The position numbers were made by a program, and so were the translations under genes. A stretch of 64,000 nt of DNA from Rhypophila decipiens (taxonomy: Eukaryota > Ascomycota > Sordariomycetes > Sordariales > Naviculisporaceae), in NCBI GenBank assembly GCA_033297075.1, contig MU858149.1, positions 62,001 through 126,000 of the forward strand, written 5' to 3'. The notes beneath the pieces are model-generated. The model was not told where the DNA came from and made no database searches. It worked only from the letters and a program-made list of their open reading frames with translations. Of the stretch, positions 22,400-35,575 are shown in pieces (within the stretch, counting starts at the first letter, position 1; every line of letters starts with the position of its first letter).

Positions 22400-25300
22400 G
22401 CGCTAGGCGGGATGCAAGGATGTGGTTTCGATCAGTGGAAGAGAAAGTTGGAATACGAAAAGTTATCATCCATGAGCGCGGCGGCTAGATCTTCTTCTTG
22501 GAAAGCGTTGGAAAGGACTGCAAAGTGTTTCACGAGGCTAGTAACCTATCCTATGGTGTCCCTAAACCCAACCCCGGCATCTCTTACAACGACGACATGG
22601 ATCGGGATAGATATCAAGTTTTCCGGTAATGTCAGGTCCAAAGAGCAGACAAGGAAATGTTGGTAGAAGGACGGTCGAAAATACCTTGGCGGGGTATAAC
22701 CGGGACAGCGGGGAACTTCAGTACGACTTAGCAGAAGCAGAATAACCTCGGACTACCACCGACCCGAGCCGGTTATATGCCCTGATGCCAACCGACTCGT
22801 CACGACAGCACCGTTCTGGGACTTGCAGCTCGAAAGTGATTTCGGGCCTTTGATCGGATCCCAGTCCCGCAATCATCACGGCAACAGACTCGGCTATCCT
22901 CCACACCGAGGGAGAGAGTTGATCCGATGATCTCTTCGTATCTTTCATGATCAGCTCCACGCCACTTCACAGTCTCGCCGTCATTCCGTGGTTGACCACA
23001 GGAATCCCCTCATCCAACCTTTAATTCGAAATCCGCCTCGCCGTGGCTAGCAGTTCCGTCCTGCAAGCAATTTACCCTGCCAGCTTCAGCTTCCTGGCCC
23101 ATATGGACATATTCAGGCGAGATGATCGGGATCGCCCACGGCATGGAGAAAGTTTGTTGTTTCTTTTTTATTTGCCTTCAGTTGTTTGGCTATCTGTTCA
23201 CCTTTGTACTTATTCGTTGCCCCTTCATCTTTAGAGCATTTACACTTCTTTATACCCTCTATTTTCAGCAGTCAGACATAGGTACACAACGCATATCAAT
23301 CTCATTTCCGCTTGATACGATGACTGGAGGCATCCTCATTAATAACATAATATGTAGTAGACGGGTCGTGATGACAGTGGAGAGGGCTTTTACAAGGAAT
23401 GAGCGGTCGCGTACTCTCCGACACAAATGACCTGGCTGTTCTAGAGTGCGAGTGGAGAGTCACTCTAGTTGACCCGTTCGAAACATCATGAGAATGTTGA
23501 CGACATCTGAGAATGTGGCCCAGGAGGTGGGATGCCAAACAAACAAACCACATCCATTCATGTTCCCAGAGAAGCGCGAGGTGAGATGTTCCAGATTGGG
23601 AAGACAGGTCAACGCTCAATCTCGCAACGCGGGTTGCATTCTTATGAGTTTTGCCCCACGGGGATCGGTACCAGAGATGGGCTGTCCTGTCCCAAAGTCA
23701 TTGAGTTTTCTTTGGCAAGATGCGGGATGAAGCCCACGGATTGCGACACCAATGTTGGTGTTGGGTGTGAAGGTGGTTACGGTCTTGTCTTGGACCCAGG
23801 AGGAGTTGGCTCCGACTGAAGAGGAGTTCACGTACCTGCTGAATGATGCGTTGGAGCCGGGGATAGGGGAGGCACGTTGGCGAGGTTCGGTATTGAAGCC
23901 TGGGATGAGATCGCGGTACCATGGTTCCAAGCCCTGGGGAGGTGGAGACCCGGGTCTGATGCTCCCATGAGGAAGCCATGTAACTTGATTGCCACCTCGG
24001 CAGTTGCGATGTTGCTGTCCATTATACTTGGCTGACACAGCTATGGATGGGAGCACAACTTCACAGCATGGGTAGCTTTCGAAGTTCGCAAGTTGGGCTG
24101 GTGCTTTGCCAAACCGTTGCGTGAGATGATGAGTGGCTTGAGTCGACCGGCGAGTCGGGCCTTGGTGAGACTCGCGGTCCCGGGAGACTTGATATTAGCT
24201 CGGGACGAGATTGCTCCAAATTGAAGTTCATCGTTTGTTCGGTCGGGCTGAAAATGAGGCAGTGACACACAAATCAACTGGACGAAGTCCTTGCACTCTC
24301 AGACCACAATGAACCACTAACCCCATGCCGGCCACTAAAACGTTCCGGCATATGTGAGAGATTGGGGGGTATATAGATTGGATGGACCCTCTCAAGCATT
24401 TTTCTACTTTCCCCATGCCTTGAGATTCGTGAACCGTGCTGGTCGAAGGGCCGGTAACATTTAGATGGCCGTTTTCGTCGATATATATATTAACCCCAGG
24501 ATCATGTACCTCGGCTCCGAGCTCCCGATTTTGGCCACAGATAGTGCTTTCGTGATTTTAGGCATTGTATTAGTACGCTCATTGGGCAGCCCTAACTTGA
24601 GTTTTGTAGGTAGTAGGCGAGAACCAGACCAAACGTTGGGCGAGATAAGGAGTAGGAAGGTATACCATATTACTTACCCGTGCCGTACTTCTAGTAGAGC
24701 CACTCAGCATTGTGAATGCAAAATCCAAACCCATGACAGATGAACGACGGTAGCATTGAACCATGCTAAAACAGTAGCTAGCTGGGCCAAGCAAACCCGG
24801 GGATAATCCACGGCAATGGGGAGGCGAAAGGTAGAGAATGATCAGGCGAGAACCCATTCATATCTTGTACTTGGTCAGCAGGGGCCAAGCAAAAACTGAG
24901 TGAGAGGCTGGGGTGCTCAGGCATGGTTTATTAGCGACTAATAACTCAAAGCTTAGTCGGACTTCCTGGGGCGGTTGAGAATGAGATAGAGATGGCCTCC
25001 TTTATTGGGATCGAATACATGCTGCATCGTGCTGATTTCTCCTGCTGAGCTAGCAGGGAGCAACGCTATCAACATCATGAACCTTTTATTACGTATGAGC
25101 TGTCGTGGGATGAGTTCTCCAGGGCTCGTTGCTCGAAATGGGTTTTTGAGATCACACTGCACAGGCCTTGTTAGTGTAGGTAATGTGAGGAAGGTTGATA
25201 TGTTGTTGATATGGAACGGTTATGAACGGTCCTGCTTAAGCGAAGCGGGATGGCCATTGCATGCATCCGTGGCTTGATCCAGTCCCAGAGCTGCGTGCTT

Positions 25301-28300
25301 CTGCTTTCTGGAGGAGGGGCTGGTCTCTGGTCCGCATAATGAGTCGTAGTCATGAGAATTGTGAGTCCTGATTTTGACTGAACTGTGCAATGGGTTCTGT
25401 GAGGGGGTGGTCTGCGAGAGCATCTTGTGTTGCCGTAGTAAGCAAGAGCCCGAGAAGATCGGAATGACGCTCGAGATTGACGGGCCTTTGGGGAAGAGGA
25501 GTGTCGGTCCAGGCTTGCTTCTATTGGGGCAGAAAGACACCGAACATCAAGTCTCGCCGAGGTTGTTGGATCCTCGACTCCTATTCGTGCGGCAACAAGC
25601 AAGGCATTGTGAGGCTCGGGACGGCTCCCGCGAACCCAGAAAGGGGGCACGCCTTGGGGTATCCCGTCCCCCACATAACCAGACTACCAACATGGACGAG
25701 AGAGGAGAGGGTACATGTACCCCGGATCTGCTCACCTTGGAGGCCTAGACATAGGTATGTTAGTGCTGATTGCCTCTCCATATGCCACCGGCAGACGCCC
25801 CTCTCGAATGCGCCAAGTCGGACATTTTCCATGGTTTCCCAGCCCTCAGAGAGAGGAAATCAAGCGCTTTCTGATTTCTTGTCTTGTAACAGAAACCCGA
25901 GGGAATTTTCCATAAGCTTTCAAGGGCCAGATGGCAGGTCCATGACCGCTCCGGCCTCCGGGGCAGATTGTGCCACGCTCTGTGGGCATTATGGCTTCTG
26001 GACACCTCTGGCGTGTCGAGTACAAGGTAGGGAAACACATTTTGGTGTACACCAGGTCTCGCACTGGATCGCGCGTAGATGGCCATAATCCGCAAAATGT
26101 TACGAGTTCGGATCCGGGGTGTCCATACGACGTGAAGCAGTAGTGTTACCCTTTGTGGAGGGACCGGGGCAAATGCTGTGCAAGTATGTAACCGTGATGC
26201 TTTTGGCCCATGCTGAGTAACATGGCTCTAATCCATGATGGTATGTAAGAGGAGCTGTGATGATGGGGCCAGTCGAAGCTCTGAGCAGAATACGAGATAG
26301 TTTGTTCTCGACCCGGTGAACAATCGCTACCGCTGCAGTCTGGATAGAGCACAGATCTCTGTAGACGAATGTCACCTGGGATATCCGTAGACTGGAACCT
26401 TTCATTCCGCCGTCGTCTGTTTCCTCTGATAGGAGGCTAGGAGCAGACGAGAATCTGTGTCTCCACCATCGTTTCGACGGCCCAAGGATCAGCAAAGGGT
26501 AGGTATCTGCCGAGAGGGTACCAAACTCTGGTCTCCACGGATTCCCAGGATCCTAGTCGACCGCTTGTTGAGAGATGATAAGTATCGGACGGCTTTGTGG
26601 GCGTTGATGTCACTGTGGGAAACCAAATACCGGGCGAGGAGGGTGGGAGGTTGATGCGCTAGTGCAAGAAGGGGAATCGGCGTGGCGGGTTTGACGATCC
26701 GTCAACGGTTTCAAGAGGGAGAAAAAAACGGGAAAAACGACCCGGAAGGAGCCACAACAATCCATCGGGCATTTGTCGAGCTGCCCAGAATTGAAGTTGG
26801 GAATAATTCAAAAGAAGCGTCCAAAAGATCAAATTTATTGAAGGAATGCTCTGCTTTTGGTGCCGTGGGTTTGTCCAAGGGCCAAAGACCATGGTTCTGG
26901 AAGAGTTCACGAACGATGAAAGGGGCTTGAAAGATCGACCACAACGGTCACAACCCCAACGGACCTTCCACCCGTCAATGACACCCTCCATCGACGCTTC
27001 CCCAGATTTCCTGGCTATGTGCAGGCTAGGTGGACGGGTTAGGTAGGTACGGATGACCGTACATGCCCTGAGAAGCGCCGGGACGGGTCTTGACGGGTCA
27101 AGCTTGATGCAGTTTGTTCTTTCCTGGATGGACCACTCCGAATTGACCAACAGGCAGGAACCATCACTCTCACCGTACCTTCCATATTGCACACAATTTG
27201 ATACCTCTGGTACCGAGGCCACTTGCCAGAGTTGATATTAACTTTAAAAAAGCTTCCACAGTTCGAGGTTTCATGTCTCTGGTCAACTTGGCAGCATCGC
27301 CAGCAGTGAAGCAAACATCCTCTCACCTGCACTTTCCAAGTGTAATGATGATCACGACCTTCTCTCCTCCACAACATGAAGCTGTATACGGATACTCAGG
27401 TCGAATATACAATACGTACCTACTTTAGGTACCTCGTTCCCTTGGGTACTTTTTCTAGCAACCCAACCCGGGATTGGAGGCTCACATCTCCATACACCTT
27501 CACACCCTAGTCATCCGTCCCACTTGCCATTTCTCCTCTCCGATCCCCGCACCATCACCACAACCATTTTAACATCCATCAAGTTTGCTGTGGTTGCGGA
27601 TATTAGCCTCCAAAAGAACAAGCCGTGTACGATAGATGCGGTCACCTCCCTTTCTTACCACGCTGCCAATGTACTATGCAGTAATATACAATAGCTGTCA
27701 AGTTCTGGTCCCGCCGGCAACCTCCTCGGTCAGACACGCACATTTATTCAACATGACCTACCTCTACCTGTCCATAGGATTGTGAGGTAGTAGTATGGAC
27801 TGTCACCGTCACCAATTGTTTGGGACCCGCTGCGTATTGTGATCGGTTTCGGTTTTTTTGCCTCCCGACTTGGTCGCCGACCTTGAGCTTGACTGAGCTT
27901 GTCTGCGATACCACCTCGATCCATCCTTGGACTAAGCGCACCCTTTCTGGAGTCGCCGGATGAACAAAACACACATCCTCTTTTGGGTTTCGATCCCGCT
28001 CGCCCAACTGCTTCAAGACTGACCAGGCGCCTTCACGCCCAGAACCACCGCAGCCAATTTGTGCGGCAATCATTGTTGCCGTCGCCTACCAGGTGTTATC
28101 GGACAAGTCCCCTCACTGTAAATGGTCAACAGTGAGGTTGATGGTACCTCATGACCAGACATTGATTTTGTCACCGTAGCCGGGGGTTCATTGCGAGAGG
28201 ATACGTTCGATGCCTCGGAAAATCGATCCTAAAACCTAATCAGTTACTGGCACGACACCACCAACCTAAGCCATACCATTCCCCGGTTCGGTTGCCGTAC

Positions 28301-28999
28301 CACAAGCCTCCAAGAGACTTCAGCTTCTCTACAGCTCAGGAGAAAACAACGTCGCTCCAAGCTATTAGTCTTCTGGTCCCCCTCCTACCAAGGCCGAAGG
28401 AGGCTGCTACGGAGTTCTTACGTCCTCGTTCGTCCTGGATTACATCCTATTCTGTCCAATCATCATATCACTCCTTCAAGTTTCAACCCCCCGCCAACAT
28501 CTCAACGCTGCAAGGCTACCCTGTCCTGCCATTGTTGACGTTAACCACGCATACATATCGGCAGGCGAGATCAACACCATCTGTTGGCTCATTCCCTGTT
28601 CAGTGTAGGGCTTGAGATAGGGGCTTCATGTATGAGCCCGTCGCTTTCGGGTCGTACAAATCCTCTGTCCACCTTGAATATCTGGAGATTCTGCCGCAAG
28701 ACCGCCAGCTGCCCAGACTGCACATCACAACTGCCACAGCTCATTTTTCACCAAGGGTCCTCGATCGGGGATTTGGACAACCCTCTCCGCCGCTGATTTT
28801 GGCCCGTGGTCTAGATCCTGTGTGGTTGTGTCTTCATAGCAACCTCCTCCAGAACTGAAGCCCCTGGTCCTTCTTGCCACCGAACAGCTCAAAAAGAACG
28901 ATATACTATGTATGGAAGGAGCAGGTGACCCTGAGACTTTCAAGTTTCCAGTCAGCCAGGCTTCTCACTCCACGCCTCAGTCCTAGTCCTCTTTTGGGC
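22400..28999. other. 6.6-kb region without a supported gene
   Basis: Open frames up to about 200 codons exist (for example 25477-26088, 26659-27222) but overlap on both strands, lack motifs and have no protein-like composition. The right end (27.4-29.0 kb) is rich in C/T tracts and leads into the Zn2Cys6 gene, so it is probably promoter and leader with several upstream ATGs. A short AT-rich patch lies near 24480. No repeat array or transposon end was recognised. Confidence 0.5.
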
Positions 29000-31900
29000 A
29001 TGACGGCCCAAACCTTCGAGCCCCGGACAGTCAGTGGTTTTTCCGGAATTCATGCTTTAACCATGTCTCGTCCGCAGGTGGGCATTGAGCGACTGCCCAC
29101 TCGTCGCCTGAGCAATGAACCTCGAGAGTCGATGAACTGCAAATCATGCCGGAAACGAAAGGTATGTCGATTCTAATTTGACAAACATTTAGGAACAATT
29201 TGACCTCTTGAATAACGATACGGCGCGAGAATTCTGACCGACTGCTTTGCTTCAACAGATCAAGTGCAACCGGCTAAGGCCTGCCTGCGAGGCCTGCCAG
29301 GTTTTCCAATGTCCATGTATATACGGTACGTCGTTGTGTTCTGGTTTCCCGAGACGATTTGGATGGCTTCGGCCAGTATCTCGCTTGGTTCTCGGATATT
29401 CCCGCTCATGAATGCTGACTGGAGCTTCAGATGCTGTTCCAAAGAAAAGGGGCCCCAAAACAGATGTACTGGAAGCTTTGCTGAGGCGAGTGGATGGGCT
29501 GGAAGCAAAACTCAAAGAAGGAAAGACAGAGCCTGGAGGCAGCACGTCTGAAGGGGCCGAAACAGAAACCGCCGATAAACCATCATCCGCCACGCACAAC
29601 ACCTCTGACAGTGAGATGAAGAATCGCTCATCAGCCGATGAAGCCCGTGGTTCCGACATGGGAGAGTCCCCCATGTCATCGGCGAGCCAACAGCAGTGAG
29701 TAAACACCGAACTGATACTCGTGGCTCAGTTACCATGCTGTCGGTACGTTGTGTTCTAATCTTGTGTGTTCATGTTCAGTGAATCCTCCCCAGGGGTCGA
29801 ACCAACTGCTCTTCTCGACACATACTTTAGTCGCTTTCATGCCAAACCGTTTTACATCCTGGATGAGTCTACGTTACGACAGCGTCTTCAACTCAATCAA
29901 GTACCCGGCTACCTGATTCACGCTATTTTCGCCGTCGCAGCCAGGTAAATACATGGACGAACAGACTTGATGAGCTCTCGGCTGACAAATCAGGTACACA
30001 CTACATCCAAATGGATACCAGTCTGCAGTAAGACTCAGCGAGAGCTATGCTGCCCAGTCCAGGTCAGACATAGATACAGACGAGCCATCCATCGATGCCC
30101 TTCAAGCCTTGATGCTTCTAGTCACAGCATTTACGGCGGCTGGGAAGGGCAAGAAGGCTTACATGTTATTAAGTAAGGCGAACCTCCTCTACTATTTCCA
30201 GATCTGGTATTAACATACCTTATCAATTAGCAAACGCCGTAGGGATGGCCATGGCCCTCGAGTTACACCGCGAAATGGACATCAACGCCAGAGTAACCCC
30301 AGTCGAGCGAGAATCACGACGGCGATTATTTTGGAGCTGTTATCTTCTCGACCGATTTATGGCATGCGGTTCCAAACGACCGTCCCTCATAGCAGATAAG
30401 ACTATCCTCTTAAGACTACCGTGTTGGGCGCCAAATCATGCTACATTACCAATCGAAGGCGAGTTCTTCCAGAGCGGCTCGAATCTGCAATACTTCCAAG
30501 GGGCGGGCAAGAGGGCCCAAGGAAGCAGTGGCATGTTGATCGACATCAGTCGCATACTCGGGGTCACCAACCGGTACCTTGCAGCTGGCGGTGTGAAGGG
30601 TGACTCCCATTTTCCATGGCATTCCTTGTCCAACCTCTCCAAGATCAGACAGGAGCTGGACACTTGGGCTTCCGGCGCACAAGACGTCTTTTCCAGCCTT
30701 GACACTTTATTCGGCCAACCTGACTCCACCGCTCTTGTACTCAGCAAGTTAATATACCACCTCGTCCACTGCCTAATCTATCGGCCATTCCTCCCAATCG
30801 ACCTTTCCGAGCTGGCTGGAACGGGGCAACACCAATCTTGGCAGATCGAGGCGACGAACATGTGCTTTCTCCATGCAAATGCAATCGCCGAGCTCGTGGA
30901 ACTGGGGAAGCAGGCGGCATCGATCGAATGGCCAGCCTTTGTGGGCTATTGCATTTGCACCGCCGGAACGGTACACATCCATGGCGCACATTACAGCCGG
31001 GTGGGAAATTCCAGCGAAATGAACGTCTTCACTTCGTCTGCCGACTTTATCTCGAGGGAAATGCAGCAGCTGAGCGAACTCCGGTACGCCTGGGCTAGCG
31101 TTCAACATCAGCGAGAGACCTTACAGGGCATATATAGCGCCCACTCCGAGCTGGTCAAGAGCCTGGCCGACAATCCTATGCGGTATTCACCAGTGTTTCA
31201 TCTTGAGGATTTCTTCGATCGCTACTCAAATATCGGGGGTCCCGAAGGCCAGACCTTTAGTTTTGATGCCGCCAATCTGAGCCTGTCGGATGTTATTGTC
31301 GACTTCACGACCGATACATATCCAGGGCATGATCTCTACGCACCGCGCATCAACAGTAATGACCCAGGGCCCAGCAGACCTTCTCTCAAACGCAAGAATA
31401 CGCAACCAGCAGGCCGCAAGAGACCTGACTTGAAGAACCTTTTGTCGCTACCGAGTATTTTGAACTCATTACAAAGTCCATCATTGCCTAGCCCGGCTTC
31501 TGGCAGTCGGCATCAATTCGCCACCCCATCGATGGCGCCGGAGCAGTCGCCGAGCATCCTTCATACTCCTTCATCCCTCACAGGGCCCAATGCGCACACG
31601 AATCCCGCTGGCTTTGCTCTCCCTCAGCAATCCCCACACATGAATCAAGCTGTTTTCGGCCACGGCCACAACATATCTTCATTCAGCCCATCATTCGGCT
31701 ACGCACAGCTCCAACAGTCCGCTGTCCCAGGATCGAGCAGCACGCACCCGGCGAGTTACGATCCCATGTTTGGTGAACTGGGTACCAATGCATTCTCCAG
31801 TCCCTCCGCCTGGCAAGGAGGCGACGAGGGAGGAAAGCAGCCAGCCAATCCTCATAACCCTACTGATCCAGGTCCTAGCAATCCGGGAACTTCGGCAGCT

Positions 31901-32020
31901 GTTGAAGACAAAGATCCTTTTCTCAGTCTCCTTGAGCAGTTAGCAGAAAACGAATCAGCCTTGGGTACAGGGAGAAGCGAATTGGATTTCTTCCTTGGTG
32001 CTGGGCCATCCGGCACCTAA
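29000..32020 (+). CDS. Zn2Cys6 transcription factor with fungal-specific TF domain (875 aa)
   Basis: Six exons: 29000-29161, 29259-29325, 29431-29695, 29780-29944, 29994-30172, 30231-32020 (2628 nt, all phases close). The zinc cluster is C47-x2-C50-x6-C57-x6-C64-x2-C67-x6-C74 and is split by intron 1 after Lys54. It is followed by a linker with PKKRGPK and a leucine-rich dimerisation helix ([16 protein letters not shown]). The middle region (about 190-520) carries the fungal-specific regulatory domain with [16 protein letters not shown]. The C-terminal 300 residues are Ser/Pro/Gln/Asn-rich and end in an acidic [14 protein letters not shown] patch that may activate transcription. The cluster-plus-linker resembles regulators of carbon use such as COL-26/BglR, but I cannot confirm orthology. 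The first in-frame ATG is at 29000; 29063 is an alternative. Confidence 0.88.
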
Positions 32021-34105
32021 TCAACATATTGGGGTTTGTTATAGGCAATGATTGCAAGCTGAGAGAGCAACAAGTGTTCTTTTGGCGAGAAAATGGTCGG
32101 GATAGTGGTGCATTGCTTTCTTGCTTCTCGATACTTGGATATATGTTCACCTCTTTGTCCATTTGGAAATGGTCCTAATTCCTATTTAGCGAGGGTGTTG
32201 GGCGTCTCTGACTCATTGATTCGCTACTACTATATCTGATGTTGGATAATGTCCAGGTGCAAAGGGAGTCTTAGTCTTATGTATTATAAAAGAAGGCCAT
32301 AGGGTAACTGAGTAATGAACACCGGAGCTTGATACCTCCTGAATGAATGAACATATACGTCTCACTCAGCATCTTGGACTCGGTCGATCTGGTGACTGGT
32401 ATCTATCTTATCATCTGAACTGGAGTCTTTAACAGACATTTGATGTTTCCCTATGGGAACTTGTGAAAAGTTTATGGATGTTGTCCTTCGACCATGGACC
32501 AGTGGTTCCAGCTTTGAGATTGTGATTAACGGCAACTTCAAGCTCTATGGCAGGTGCCAACAAGGAATGAACATCAAAAGCTCTCTGCTCTTCGGGAGAG
32601 TTCCGGGTAGTATATTCCCGTTGCCATGTCGTGAGAAGCTGTAAGGCACGCCCGGATCTAACACTTGACAGCGAATTCAACTGCGTCATCGGCCTGAATT
32701 ATGATAACTGCTGTGATTGGGCATGTAGGCTCAATAACTAATTTAGATGGGACAGGTGCAAATTCAGGGAACTTGGTGTGCCTCGCGCCACCTCATCATC
32801 GGGTCAAAGTTTCGCAAATTGTGAACAAAGAGACGGGTGGCCGTCATATCAACCTAACAGTCTAGAAGGCACAAGGGACCTCAGAATTTCCAAAAGGAGA
32901 CTTTTGAACTTTTTATATTCCATCCTGTATCTGAACACGTGGTGAAGTATGTCTGAGAACAAGGACGAGGGCAGCCGGGACAAAATATCCCACAATATAC
33001 ATGCACAGTTGTGAGTCAGCTACGAGTGTAGAGATGTGAACTGATGTAAACTAGAGGGCATACACACCTGCTCCATGTCTAGGTACCTAATACACTGGTA
33101 TTTCTCACTTAAAATAAAGATATTACATGTACCTACTCATTTATTATGTTTAAAAACTTCCGGCTTTACATACTCGCTACTAGTTACTCTCTCTTATTGC
33201 AGAGATCTAATGATGAGTTTGAGTGTCTGTATTAGTAGTTGGTGTATTAGCGAAATAAATATTTGTGTTATATATCATCTGGGAGATGGGATTAGAGAGG
33301 GACGTCTTTTTGGCTTTAACTTTCACTTTGAGCTCTTAATGAAGAGCTGGGGTGAGCCCCGGTGAGTATCTTATGATTTATGATGTATGTACTGACGTAT
33401 CGACTTTTTTTTTTAAAAAGATAACTGTTCGGAGCGGGAGAGACGACTAGATTCCAGTCTAGTTCAACGACCTCTGACCAATTTCCTGGTAATCGCTGCT
33501 ACTAGTGAGGCAGTTAATTTGTCTACGTTAGAATCATCCAAATTTAGATCTCCCTTATGCAAGTGCTTCGCTGTAGCTTGTTCTGCTGGTGTTAGCGGTC
33601 GCAGCTTCCTTGACATGTGCTCGGCGGGAATCGGGGCCGTCAGAGGACCGATAACCGACCGACAGGCCGACAGGCCGTTACTAGAACTGGTAGATGACCA
33701 CTGTGCGTAATCTCACCGTGTCTCAAGCCACCCGGATTGGACCCAGCGGTCTGGATCGCGGAGTTTCCCCATGGGGCAAGATCGGCTTTGGGTACGCACC
33801 TACGTACCTGCCGGATCTGTGATGCGGTACATCGGTGCAAGTACGTATGAACTATGATCCTTTGGTCACAGCCGGAGAATTATTTGGGTATATGTTGTAT
33901 TTGTGACCCCGACCGGTTGGTTGTGGTTACGCATGTCTCACCTTAGGTGATGTACATACGGGGCACGTTGCGCAGTAATGTACAGGTACAAGCCTATCAA
34001 TGGTTCGAACATTTGTTGGTCAAAACTGTAGATACGTCTTCTCTTGGAACTACTTGTTGGAAGAGAGTTGGTCATGCAAACGCACCGACCGATAGGTAGA
34101 ATATT
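32021..34105. other. Convergent AT-rich spacer
   Basis: About 2.1 kb between two converging genes. It is clearly AT-rich, above all at 33.06-33.42 kb. No gene, long open frame or repeat unit was recognised. Possibly a decayed insertion. Confidence 0.5.
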
Positions 34106-35575
34106 CTACGTTGTAGATGCCAATCCTCTTACGTATCCTCCAAGGAAAGATACCTGACGGGATATTAACGACAAGGTTATACCACCAAAAGAAGTTCCGC
34201 TGTTCTGGCTCTGTTCCAAGACCTCACTCTCTTCCCCCTGAGCCACCAACTCATCCGTGCCGAGGTTCTTCCACCAGTACTTTGCTCTATCCAGTCTCAC
34301 CCATTCCTCCTGAGTATCCATATGTACCCATCCTTCCTGATTCTCGTCATCCTCGTCCGCATGTTGAACCTCGTGGAGTCTCTTCCACTCCTTCATCATG
34401 GCGACGGCTCCCGCGACCTGGTCCGACTTCCAACCGGCCAACTCCATAGCAGCAGCTATATAATATGCCGGCCTAGTGAACGGCCAGTAGATTGACCGTC
34501 CACGAGAGCGCCTTAGAGGAATGACGTTCTCGATACCTCCATCCTTCAGTTGTGCCCATATATGATCACAGCGGCTGAAGGAAGAACCGAACTCGCCTTT
34601 CGCTTTGAAATCTAGCACGTTACGATGCCACCAGATGCAACGTCTACCCAGGGGCCGAGGGAGACCCAGGCGGTCCACCATTTCATCGGCCAGATCCATC
34701 ATGGAGGTCCGGAACTCGATGAAGTCATAGGCCTCTTGGATGTCCGCTGGAGTTGGTGACTCGTTCTCAAGAAACTTTCGGAGAATCACCCGGAATTTCC
34801 CTTGCTGTGCCATTTCCCAGTCTCCATTGCATGTGTCTTTGTGAGTTCTGGCAAGTTGCCGCACGAACGTTTTGGGGCACCGAATTGTGCCGTCATCTAG
34901 GCTCTTGAAGTCGGGCATTCTGGAGCAGCAGTCTGGTCTGATCATAATTGCGCTGTGTAGACCTTTTATGGCCGTTTCAAAGGCGTTGAACTCGAGCTGC
35001 CCAGAAGGGTACATAAATGTATCCCGGGTAGCAGGCTTAGCGGGCGAATACTCAATACGGTAGTATTCATCTTCCTCAATGTGAGGCGAAACAGGAGCGA
35101 AAAGGAGCACCACAATAGGTGCACCTGAGGCTTCTGATTCCTCCCGATATTCTTCCAGCACTTGGAAGAAGGTTTCTTTCATCTGCCCCTCTGGAACGAT
35201 GAATGGGGGTGTGATCAACTGCTCGTCGATGATACCCTTGGAAAGGACTACCTTGCGTGGTTCGTACGGATTTCCATGCGAGAAGTCTCCATAGGTTTTG
35301 ACGAGGTCATTTGGAGAGACCGGTGTGAGCCATGTTTGCTTCCATCCATGGCCTCGCAGCAAGGTGTTGAAGGCATAGAAATCCGACACGTACCAGCCTT
35401 CCGCGTCTGGATTGCTCGATTCCAAGTTGACTCCGCAAACACCGAGGATGAGAGAGTTTGGCGCGATGTCGGAAAGCTTGTTCGAAGCGAGATAGTGCGA
35501 GCATGGCACTTCTCTCCTGAGCCGGCTGTGTCCAATCTGATGGGCTCTTGTCGGCTTACGAGCGGTGGAGGTCAT
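34106..35575 (-). CDS. Uncharacterised fungal protein, single exon (489 aa)
   Basis: I do not firmly recognise it. The ATG at 35575 opens a 489-codon frame. Residues 40-110 read like the start of an alpha/beta domain (SLILGVCGVNL, DFYAFNTLLRGHGWKQTWLTP, YGDFSHGNPYEPRKVVLSK), followed by ETFFQVLEEY and the hydrophobic strand PIVVLLFAPVSP. The pattern reminds me of an expanded fungal family with a caspase-like fold that has His (FGHGD) after this strand and Cys in a later TACYSGG-like block. Here the positions read FAPVSP and IMIRPDCCS, so any such activity would be lost. That link is inference. The C-terminal half is Trp- and charge-rich (RRCIWWHRN, IYWPFTRPAYYIAAAMELAGW, WVHMDTQEEWVRLD). It is flanked by gene-poor, AT-rich DNA, as is common for accessory genes. 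Confidence 0.7.
   Translation of the reverse strand: MTSTARKPTRAHQIGHSRLRREVPCSHYLASNKLSDIAPNSLILGVCGVNLESSNPDAEGWYVSDFYAFNTLLRGHGWKQTWLTPVSPNDLVKTYGDFSHGNPYEPRKVVLSKGIIDEQLITPPFIVPEGQMKETFFQVLEEYREESEASGAPIVVLLFAPVSPHIEEDEYYRIEYSPAKPATRDTFMYPSGQLEFNAFETAIKGLHSAIMIRPDCCSRMPDFKSLDDGTIRCPKTFVRQLARTHKDTCNGDWEMAQQGKFRVILRKFLENESPTPADIQEAYDFIEFRTSMMDLADEMVDRLGLPRPLGRRCIWWHRNVLDFKAKGEFGSSFSRCDHIWAQLKDGGIENVIPLRRSRGRSIYWPFTRPAYYIAAAMELAGWKSDQVAGAVAMMKEWKRLHEVQHADEDDENQEGWVHMDTQEEWVRLDRAKYWWKNLGTDELVAQGEESEVLEQSQNSGTSFGGITLSLISRQVSFLGGYVRGLASTT

Noticed and set aside
25374..26088. Overlapping open frames of 124 and 203 codons in the large spacer
   Set aside because: Several frames overlap on both strands with equally poor composition, and no conserved block is visible.
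26659..27222. Minus-strand 187-codon frame
   Set aside because: Contains a CDRC-like pair but no full zinc cluster, no other motif and no splice-compatible partner exon.
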